From the NCBI RefSeq assembly GCF_934190855.1, contig NZ_CAKPTN010000045.1, positions 1 to 11,653 of the forward strand: a DNA stretch of 11,653 nucleotides. The letters are read 5' to 3'. A program made the translations under genes and the position numbers. Position 1 is the first letter of the stretch; every line of letters begins with the position of its first letter. The notes beneath the pieces were generated by a model, which made no database searches, was not told the DNA's origin, and worked only from the letters and a program-made list of their open reading frames with translations. This DNA comes from an uncultured Veillonella sp. (GTDB lineage Bacteria; Bacillota; Negativicutes; Veillonellales; Veillonellaceae). This document shows, piece by piece, positions 7,029 to 11,653 of the stretch.

Positions 7029-7055
7029 ATAGACACATTGTATAAAAGTGTCTAT
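7029..7055. promoter_or_regulatory. Likely TetR-family operator upstream of the tetR-like gene
   Basis: A 27-bp palindrome: ATAGACAC (7029-7036) and GTGTCTAT (7048-7055) are perfect 8-bp inverted arms, with further symmetric TT/AA inside. It covers a TATAAA (7041-7046) that could serve as the -10 box, and ends 12 bases before the start codon, directly before GGAGG at 7059-7063. A third copy of the half-site core GACAC lies at 7013-7017 within TTGACAC. Arms of this size over a -10 box are typical of TetR-family autorepression. Confidence 0.65.
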
Positions 7056-7067
7056 ATTGGAGGTTAT

Positions 7068-7667
7068 ATGATAACTCGAAAAGAAATGACACGAATGTTA
7101 TTAAAAGAAGGGTTGCTTAGTTGTTTAGAAAACCATTCTTTTGAGTCTGTAACAGTAACATTGTTGTGTAAAGCTTCAGGCATAACTCGCTCTACTTTTT
7201 ATTTACACTACAACAATATCATGGAAATTGTTGATGATTTAGTAGATGATGCAATCGCTTATTCGCGCCCGGGAATGGTAGATAATAATAATTTACAAAC
7301 CATAGCTAAAACCTTATCAGCTGCTTCTGATTCAGTGTCATTGAGAGAAGCATACGATTCTATTTTTGATAGATTGCCATTATGCCAGCGTATTATACGA
7401 CATAAAAAGTATTTACCTTTATTTTTAGATGAACAAATTTCAGAATATGTATTACAACGAATTATAGGGAGTGAAAAAGATCGGCAAGGGCTTGTTATGG
7501 CAGAAGCACTTGGGACTTCATTTGATGTAGGTGTATCCGTTTTTGTATTTTTAGTGCACGGACTATATGCTGTTAATAAACAATATAAGTGGTCCCAAAG
7601 CGATGCGTGGTTAGAAGCTCAGAAAGTTATTTTTGAACTTGTATGTCGTGGTTTACAAAGTAGATAG
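7068..7667 (+). CDS. TetR/AcrR-family transcriptional regulator
   Basis: 199 residues from the ATG at 7068, which has GGAGG at 7059-7063. An in-frame TTG at 7011 would add 19 residues, but it lies inside a promoter-like TTGACA and would read through the operator palindrome, so it is rejected. The N-terminal helix-turn-helix spans about residues 28-48 (SVTVTLLCKASGITRSTFYLHY), with the family's characteristic threonine-phenylalanine-tyrosine recognition helix. Residues 50-199 form the helical ligand-binding/dimerisation domain, which is not recognisable to ligand level. It is divergent from the MBL-fold gene and probably represses both itself and that gene. It has its own strong terminator. 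Confidence 0.9.
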   Translation: MITRKEMTRMLLKEGLLSCLENHSFESVTVTLLCKASGITRSTFYLHYNNIMEIVDDLVDDAIAYSRPGMVDNNNLQTIAKTLSAASDSVSLREAYDSIFDRLPLCQRIIRHKKYLPLFLDEQISEYVLQRIIGSEKDRQGLVMAEALGTSFDVGVSVFVFLVHGLYAVNKQYKWSQSDAWLEAQKVIFELVCRGLQSR

Positions 7668-7716
7668 TATTTATGCTTGCCTATGTTTTAGTATTCTATA
7701 AATTTCTTTAGACAAC

Positions 7717-7748
7717 GAAAAAAGGACTCCATAAGGAGTCCTTTTTTC
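7717..7748. terminator. Bidirectional terminator shared by the TetR gene and the minus-strand RNA
   Basis: A 14-bp perfect stem, 7717-7730 with 7735-7748, ATAA loop, with the A-run on one arm and the T-run on the other. It is a strong terminator in either direction. On the plus strand it ends the TetR unit; on the minus strand it ends the candidate small RNA starting at 7886. Confidence 0.92.
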
Positions 7749-7886
7749 ATGTAAGGGGAGTGTTAGTATTAATATCAAATGAACCATGTATTTAAACAAG
7801 TAGTAGGTTTGGGGTTAGTATTACTTGTCGGGAGATAAATACACGTATGGTAACCAGGGAATTGTTACCTTTCTTTATCATTTGAT
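7717..7886 (-). ncRNA. Candidate structured small RNA (about 170 nt), class unknown
   Basis: On the minus strand a TATAAT box (7898-7893) is followed after the usual distance by base 7886, the first base of a helix. Reading along the RNA: P1 is AUCAAAUGA (7886-7878) with UCAUUUGAU (7782-7774), 9 bp perfect; a hairpin GGUAAC (7869-7864) with GUUACC (7854-7849); P2 UGUAUUUA (7843-7836) with UAAAUACA (7794-7787); inside it P3 ACAAGUA (7828-7822) with UACUUGU (7802-7796) and a 19-nt C-rich loop. After P1 a 25-nt tail leads to the strong terminator. An alternative pairing of ACCAU (7851-7847) with AUGGU (7787-7783) would extend P2 and break the GGUAAC hairpin. No protein is encoded. The closing stem, bulged centre and apical arm recall 6S RNA, but a match is not shown; a trans-acting regulatory RNA is equally possible. 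Confidence 0.6.
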
Positions 7887-7892
7887 GTAGTC

Positions 7893-7920
7893 ATTATAAG
7901 AGTGATAAATGAGTTGAAAA
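7893..7920 (-). promoter_or_regulatory. Promoter of the candidate minus-strand small RNA
   Basis: A perfect -10 TATAAT on the minus strand (7898-7893), with a -35-like TTTTCA (7920-7915) at 16 bases. The inferred first base is 7886. The -35 is only 4/6, so strength rests on the -10. Confidence 0.55.
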
Positions 7921-7991
7921 TGAAGATATTTAATAAATTGCTTTAAATTTCTTATATTTCTAAAAAACTTCGTAATTTAGTTTAATTATTA

Positions 7992-8021
7992 TTGATAAAT
8001 ATGGGGCAATTTTGGTATTAT
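7992..8021 (+). promoter_or_regulatory. Promoter of the adhesin-E-like gene
   Basis: TTGATA (7992-7997), 18 bases, TATTAT (8016-8021), with a TGG just before the -10. The inferred start is near 8028, giving a leader of about 85 nt. The rest of the 445-base gap 7668-8112 holds the terminator at 7717-7748 and the minus-strand RNA. Confidence 0.6.
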
Positions 8022-8057
8022 ATATAAAGGAGAAGTTGTATATTTTATAAAGGTTTA

Positions 8058-8120
8058 ATGCCATTAAGCTTTTATAAAGTATACAGCTCTATAGCAAGAG
8101 AGGAGCAGTCATATGAGTAA
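8058..8120 (+). CDS. Possible 20-codon leader peptide overlapping the next gene
   Basis: An ATG at 8058, preceded by AAAGG five bases upstream, opens 20 codons (MPLSFYKVYSSIAREEQSYE) and stops at 8120, overlapping the start codon of the exported protein at 8113 in another frame. Stop-start overlap is a common coupling arrangement, but an ORF this short can arise by chance and no conserved feature is recognised. Confidence 0.2.
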   Translation: MPLSFYKVYSSIAREEQSYE

Positions 8121-8475
8121 AATATTAATCATATTATCGCTTTTGTGGCTACTCAGTATAGGGGGGACTGCTAACGCAACGGACTGGTACTATGTTGGAC
8201 CAGATGCATCAGGAAACCAATTATTTATTGACAACGACAGTGTACAAAAGAGTGATTATGATGCGCTTTTGTGGCTGCGAGTCAATGAACTGGGTGGCGA
8301 CGAATTGCGGTACAAAGTTTATATCAGTAGATATAATAGAACCATGGAAACATTGAAAGTTGATGCGTACATGGCAGACGGGACGCCGTATGAAAATGTA
8401 GAATTTAATGAAAACCCTGAGCCTATTGCAGGTAATACCAATGGGTATGCCATTTACAATTTGTTATGGAATTAA
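8113..8475 (+). CDS. Small exported protein, surface-adhesin-E-like
   Basis: 120 residues. The N-terminus MSKILIILSLLWLLSIGGTANA is a signal peptide: a Lys, a hydrophobic core at 4-16, and an A-N-A site predicting cleavage after residue 22. The mature part of about 98 residues begins TDWYYVGPDASGNQLFIDNDS. A WYYVG/GN-x-x-FID opening, a middle V-y-i-s-r-y-n-r-t strand and a closing P-I-A-G-N-x-x-G-Y-A-I-Y-N-L fit the surface-adhesin protein E-like pattern common in Negativicutes and some Proteobacteria. There the domain is found in periplasmic or surface proteins; the specific role is not known. GAGGAG at 8100-8105 supports the ATG. It is a single-gene unit with its own promoter and terminator. 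The protein is expected in the periplasm or at the cell surface. Confidence 0.75.
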   Translation: MSKILIILSLLWLLSIGGTANATDWYYVGPDASGNQLFIDNDSVQKSDYDALLWLRVNELGGDELRYKVYISRYNRTMETLKVDAYMADGTPYENVEFNENPEPIAGNTNGYAIYNLLWN

Positions 8476-8515
8476 AAGAACCATCTAGCACAGCAAACTA
8501 GATGGTTCTTTTTAT
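8474..8515. terminator. Terminator downstream of the adhesin-E-like gene, bidirectional
   Basis: A perfect 15-bp stem, 8474-8488 with 8498-8512, 9-nt loop. It has T's after the plus-strand arm and T's after the minus-strand arm, so it can also end bioB transcription arriving from the right. It overlaps the stop codon of the exported protein. Confidence 0.88.
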
Positions 8516-8550
8516 GTGTAAAATATTTATAAATCCTTAGGAATATAATT

Positions 8551-8588
8551 TATATACTACATTCTCAAAACACTGAGAATGGTATATA
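8551..8588. repeat. Long hairpin between the adhesin-E-like gene and bioB
   Basis: TATATAC (8551-8557), a 2-nt bulge, CATTCTCA (8560-8567), a 6-nt loop, TGAGAATG (8574-8581), GTATATA (8582-8588): 15 pairs with one bulge. There is no T-run on either side, so it is not a standard terminator. Placed just 3' of the bioB stop on its transcript, it could protect the mRNA end. Confidence 0.6.
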
Positions 8589-8598
8589 CATGAAGTGA

Positions 8599-9627
8599 TT
8601 AAACTTGGGCAGAATTACGACTTAATTCTAAGTCTTGAATCATTTGAAGATCGTCCTTAGGAGAACGGCCGCCCGTTGTTAAGTAGCCACCAACCATGAT
8701 GCCGTTTAGGCCACCTTTTAAAGCGTAAGCTTGTAAGTCTCGTAGATTTACTTCGCGACCGCCAGCAGTACGAATCAATGCGTTTGGCAAGATGAAACGG
8801 AATACGGCGAAGGTACGTAAGATATCTAATGGACGTAAAGCTTTGTTGCTTTCAAACGGAGTACCTTTAACAGGATTTAGAATGTTTAATGGCACGGAGT
8901 CAATATGTAAACGTTTTAGTTCAAACGCCATTTCCACACGTTGCTCTAATGTTTCGTTGAGACCAAGGATGCCGCCAGAGCAAACGCGAATGCCTGCTTT
9001 TTGAGCATTATCGATGGTAGACATTTTGTCTTCGTAGGAATGGGTTGTACAAATATCTGGGAAGTGACTAGGTGCTGTTTCGATATTGGAGTGGTATCGA
9101 GTTACACCTACTTCTTTCAATTTGAGAGCTTGTTCATAAGTTAACAAACCAAGAGAACAGCAGATTTCGAGGCCCACTTCATCTTTAATGCGGCCTAATA
9201 CACGAATGATTTGATCGAATTCGTTTGGGTTATTAGTATTACGACCACTCGTTACGATGGAGAAGCGAATAGCACCTGCCTCTTTAGCTTTGCGAGCCGC
9301 ATCAAGGATGCTTTCGTCATCCATGAACGGATATACTTGAACGCCTGTTTCATGATGTGCAGATTGAGCACAGAATTTACAGTTTTCAGGGCATTTACCA
9401 GATCGTGCATTTACAATGGCGCATACATCCACGGAGTTATCATTGAAATGCTGGCGAATTTTATCAGCCATAGCAAGTAAAATCATAGTGTCATCGTCTG
9501 AAGTATGAATCAGCTCGATTGCTTCTTCCTTAGTGATTTCGCCGCCGTTCATAATGCGGTTTGCAATAGTAAGGATTTTTTCGTATGTACCCACTTGGGA
9601 TGGTTGTTGATCTGTAGGCAAAGCCAT
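8599..9627 (-). CDS. bioB: Biotin synthase (radical SAM), anaerobe-type
   Basis: 342 residues from the ATG at 9627. GGAGG is five bases before it; the TTG at 9639 overlaps that ribosome-binding site and is rejected. The enzyme inserts sulfur into dethiobiotin to make biotin. The radical-SAM motif is C79-x3-C83-x2-C86 (KCPENCKFC). In E. coli BioB the second cluster is held by Cys97, Cys128, Cys188 and Arg260. The equivalents here are Ser123 (RFSIVTSG), C156 (LEICCSLG), C216 (RVCSGG) and R286 (LIRTAGGRE), so one cysteine is replaced by Ser while extra cysteines occur at C69, C157 and C193 (DICTTHS). This fits the BioB variant of obligate anaerobes reported to use a [4Fe-5S] auxiliary cluster. 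The remaining motifs, including YHSNIETAP and LLTYEQA, are typical. It is a monocistronic unit on the minus strand, controlled by the promoter and operator upstream. Confidence 0.93.
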   Translation of the reverse strand: MALPTDQQPSQVGTYEKILTIANRIMNGGEITKEEAIELIHTSDDDTMILLAMADKIRQHFNDNSVDVCAIVNARSGKCPENCKFCAQSAHHETGVQVYPFMDDESILDAARKAKEAGAIRFSIVTSGRNTNNPNEFDQIIRVLGRIKDEVGLEICCSLGLLTYEQALKLKEVGVTRYHSNIETAPSHFPDICTTHSYEDKMSTIDNAQKAGIRVCSGGILGLNETLEQRVEMAFELKRLHIDSVPLNILNPVKGTPFESNKALRPLDILRTFAVFRFILPNALIRTAGGREVNLRDLQAYALKGGLNGIMVGGYLTTGGRSPKDDLQMIQDLELSRNSAQV

Positions 9628-9680
9628 AATAGCCTCCAAGAATTGTTAACTTAATAAAAACAAAATATATTGACAATCTG

Positions 9681-9709
9681 ATTGTAAACCCTCGTGTATA
9701 AATTGTCAA
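9681..9709 (-). promoter_or_regulatory. bioB promoter
   Basis: On the minus strand, TTGACA (9709-9704), 17 bases, TACAAT (9686-9681): near-consensus sigma-70-type. Inferred start near 9674, so the leader is about 45 nt. An inverted repeat TTGACAAT-CTG-ATTGTAAA lies over the -10/start region (9670-9688). Confidence 0.75.
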
Positions 9710-9733
9710 CTTAATGTATTTATTGGTTAACAT
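9703..9733. promoter_or_regulatory. BirA-type biotin operator
   Basis: TTGTCAAC (9703-9710), exactly 15 bases, GTTAACAT (9726-9733). This is the inverted two-arm TTGTnAAC/GTTnACAA shape known for the biotin repressor-ligase BirA. One arm covers the -35 of the bioB promoter, the expected place for repression when biotin is abundant. A further copy of the half-site, TTGTTAAC (9643-9650), sits in the leader and TTGTAAAC (9682-9689) covers the -10. Confidence 0.65.
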
Positions 9734-9899
9734 AAATTAATCAAAGTTGCTATAAATTTGGTTTGAATCTCGTTTTATGAGAAAAAAATGTGATTCTTTT
9801 ATAATTTATATTTATTAATAATTAAGAGAAGTTTAGTTTAACTATATCTTTTTAATGCTAATTGATAGCTATTTTTAACTTATCTTTAACGTTTTGTAG

Positions 9900-9905
9900 T
9901 ATAAT
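9900..9905 (+). promoter_or_regulatory. -10 box upstream of the YhaO-like gene
   Basis: A perfect TATAAT with no good -35 at 16-18 bases (TTAACT at 9875-9880 is 19 away). The inferred start near 9912 would give a leader of about 56 nt. A small palindrome AATAG-A-CTATT (9903-9913) overlaps it. The rest of the gap 9734-9967 is AT-rich with no other feature seen. Confidence 0.5.
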
Positions 9906-9967
9906 AGACTATTGTAATTACTATATATAACTATAATAAAAAGTACTAATACAAGGAGTGGATATAG

Positions 9968-11239
9968 ATGCAGCCGTTTCGATTTATACACTGTGGTGAT
10001 CTGCATTTAGGGGCACCCTTTCAATATGCTACAGGTATTAGCCGCGCCGTCGATCGCGCCGTGAGCGAAGCTACCTATGTAGCCTTTGATACAATCATTG
10101 ACACTGCTATTGACGAGCATGTTCATGCTGTTGTCATAGCTGGTGATATTTATAATAGCGAAGACCATAATTTAGAGGCTCAAGTGCGTTTTGTGCGCGC
10201 CATGTATCGTTTGGCGGAACATCGCATTCCAGTTTATATGGTGCAAGGTAATCATGATCCTGCTGAAAGTTGGAAGGCGCAACTGCAGATGCCAGATAAT
10301 GTACATGTATTTTCTAGTGAACAAGTACAACGTTTCCCGCTCATCGTTAACAATATTGAAATTGGTGGCGTATATGGTATCAGTTGTGGTCATGGTAATG
10401 AAAGCGACAATTATGCGCGTCAATACCGTGCGTTTGAACGAGATGAGTTTTCTCTTGCCGTTATGCATGGTACTGTTGGTTCTAGTGTAGGTGCTGAGAA
10501 TCATAATGTGACTGGCCCGTGTAATTTGACGGATTTAGCTGAGGCCGCTATGGATTATTGGGCCTTGGGACATATTCATAAATCCCAAATTCTCAGCGAG
10601 GAACCTCTCGTTGTATATGCGGGGAATCCGCAAGGCTTACATCGTAAAGAAATAGGTCCTAAGGGATGTTATTTAGTTTCTGTATCTCATAATGGTCATT
10701 GTGAACCGAGATTTATTGAAACTAGTGCCATTCGCTTTGAGGAAATTAAAATCGATATTGCGGGTATGCAAAATGAATCTGATTTCTTAGAGATTTTGCG
10801 CCATAAAAAAGAGAATTTACGTAAGCAACACAAGAAAAATATTTTGCTATCCATAGTTCTCAGTGGTACTGGTCCGTTACATCGCCTATGTACGCAAGAG
10901 GGCGTGCGCAATTTGTGGCTTCAAGAGTCTCAAAGTGAAGAGAAGAGTAAATCTGTATTTGTAATGCCTTATCGGATTATCTCCAATACTCGGCCTAGCA
11001 TTAATTTAGCAGAACGCCGCTTGCTATCTGATGTAGTCGGCGACTATTTGCGCGCTTATGACGATATGGTGGAGGGCAATGCTGTACAGACGGCACGTCA
11101 AATCTTGGCGGATCGCCCTGAATTCAAACGGTTAGGCGTATATGCAGATTTGTTGAGTGATGAATTATTAATGCGCGCTTTGAAACGATGTGAATTAGAA
11201 GGTGTTACGGTATTGATGGGGGCAAATGATGAACATTAA
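9968..11239 (+). CDS. DNA repair exonuclease, SbcD/Mre11-like metallophosphoesterase (YhaO-type)
   Basis: 423 residues, cytoplasmic. All calcineurin-like phosphoesterase motifs are present in order: GDLHLG (D11, H13), AGDIYNSED (D60), GNHDP (N95, H96, D97), MHG (H167) and GHIHKSQ (H202, H204). These residues bind two Mn/Zn ions in nucleases of the SbcD/Mre11 group. The C-terminal half (from about 250) is the variable accessory region that contacts the ATPase partner in this family. AAGGAG at 9953-9958 gives a good ribosome-binding site for the ATG. The next gene starts inside this one and encodes the SbcC/YhaN-like ATPase, so the two form an overlapping pair, as B. subtilis yhaO-yhaN or E. 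coli sbcD-sbcC do. The pair is expected to process DNA ends and hairpins. Confidence 0.9.
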   Translation: MQPFRFIHCGDLHLGAPFQYATGISRAVDRAVSEATYVAFDTIIDTAIDEHVHAVVIAGDIYNSEDHNLEAQVRFVRAMYRLAEHRIPVYMVQGNHDPAESWKAQLQMPDNVHVFSSEQVQRFPLIVNNIEIGGVYGISCGHGNESDNYARQYRAFERDEFSLAVMHGTVGSSVGAENHNVTGPCNLTDLAEAAMDYWALGHIHKSQILSEEPLVVYAGNPQGLHRKEIGPKGCYLVSVSHNGHCEPRFIETSAIRFEEIKIDIAGMQNESDFLEILRHKKENLRKQHKKNILLSIVLSGTGPLHRLCTQEGVRNLWLQESQSEEKSKSVFVMPYRIISNTRPSINLAERRLLSDVVGDYLRAYDDMVEGNAVQTARQILADRPEFKRLGVYADLLSDELLMRALKRCELEGVTVLMGANDEH

Positions 11240-11653
11240 ACGCATACGATTTGATGAATTTGGCCCGTATCGTGATTGGTCTTTCACAACGGGTAATAAT
11301 GGGGTTCAGCTCATGTATGGCCCTAATGAAAGCGGCAAAACATCGCTGCTCGAAGGGATGCGCACCTTATTATTTGGTGGCACTCATAAGGCCTATGGTC
11401 CGATGACTGGCGCTCTCGATGTGGAACGCAATGGTGAAAGCTACTATATTGGTCGTAAAGGCAAACAGCTAGACTTTTACAGTCCTGGAAATCCTGCCAT
11501 TCATGAAGAGCCTGCTCAATATTGGTGGCATGGTATCGATAAAAAGACATATAATCGCATTTTTGCATTGACCTTAGAAGAATTGCAAGGCCTTGATGTA
11601 TTGCAAGAGGTAGAGGTTCGATCTCGTTTCTTTGGCGCCGAAGGGGGCGAGCA
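11229..11653 (+). CDS. AAA-type ATPase of the SbcC/RecF/YhaN group, N-terminal part (partial)
   Basis: The first 141 residues are visible and the gene continues beyond the window. It starts MNIKRIRFDEFGPYRDWSF, with the usual beta-strand opening of SMC/SbcC-like ATPases, and has a P-loop GPNESGKTS at residues 31-39, close to its standard place. Later visible segments, FFGAEGGE among them, are as in YhaN-type proteins, which usually run to 700-1000 residues with a long coiled coil before Walker B; that part lies beyond the window. Two adjacent in-frame ATGs exist (11226 and 11229); 11229 has the better spacing to the GGGGG at 11218-11222. It overlaps the last 11 bases of the nuclease gene, in another frame, so translation is probably coupled. 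Confidence 0.88.
   Translation, partial: MNIKRIRFDEFGPYRDWSFTTGNNGVQLMYGPNESGKTSLLEGMRTLLFGGTHKAYGPMTGALDVERNGESYYIGRKGKQLDFYSPGNPAIHEEPAQYWWHGIDKKTYNRIFALTLEELQGLDVLQEVEVRSRFFGAEGGE

Noticed and set aside
7011..7067. Upstream TTG start of the TetR-family gene
   Set aside because: It overlaps a promoter-like hexamer and the operator palindrome; the ATG at 7068 has a GGAGG and begins at the usual family N-terminus.
7774..7886. Plus-strand riboswitch for the adhesin-E-like gene
   Set aside because: The plus strand lacks a promoter just before the structure and a terminator or masking stem after it; the gene has its own promoter at 7992-8021. The minus strand has both a promoter and a terminator at the right places.
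9628..9639. TTG start of bioB, four residues longer
   Set aside because: The TTG is part of the TTGGAGG ribosome-binding site of the ATG at 9627.

Overview
The window looks like chromosomal DNA from an anaerobic, lactate/dicarboxylate-fermenting member of the Negativicutes, most likely Veillonella. This rests on overall gene style, AT-rich intergenic DNA with strong Shine-Dalgarno sites, an ATP-type PEP carboxykinase, a monofunctional Ni-CODH-type protein, an anaerobe-type biotin synthase and a secreted adhesin-E-like protein. No tRNA, rRNA, CRISPR array, insertion sequence or phage gene is visible. The assignment is by recognition, not by a search.

Layout. 1-252: end of a DUF1858-type protein, with a terminator. 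598-2226: pckA (gluconeogenic PEP carboxykinase), with a terminator. 2474-3379: a LysR-type regulator behind a 9-bp inverted repeat. 3607-5952: a consensus sigma-70-type promoter, a structured leader of about 130 nt, and a cooS-like gene. 6121-6906 (minus): an MBL-fold hydrolase, divergent from a TetR-family gene (7068-7667) that has a palindromic operator directly upstream of its start. 7717-7886 (minus): a candidate standalone structured small RNA. 8113-8475: a small exported adhesin-E-like protein. 8599-9627 (minus): bioB, with a consensus promoter overlapped by a BirA-type operator. 9968 to the end: an SbcD/YhaO-like nuclease overlapping the start of its SbcC/YhaN-like ATPase partner, which runs off the window. 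Nearly every transcription unit ends in a clear intrinsic terminator, so most of these genes are single-gene units.

Most unusual points. (1) The CooS-like protein carries an N-terminal tail with 28 His in 48 residues, fused to a CODH core in which one canonical C-cluster cysteine is replaced by Asp, with a Cys seven residues earlier. It has no coo accessory genes beside it. (2) An unannotated minus-strand RNA gene has its inferred start at the first base of a closing helix and ends at a strong terminator. (3) BioB has Ser in place of one of the usual [2Fe-2S] cluster cysteines, plus additional cysteines, as expected for an anaerobe-type enzyme. (4) The cooS leader has two mutually exclusive hairpins around the ribosome-binding site.

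Functionally the genes are a mixed housekeeping set (carbon metabolism, cofactor synthesis, DNA repair, small regulators), not one operon. The cooS unit and the small RNA are the best candidates for undescribed biology.
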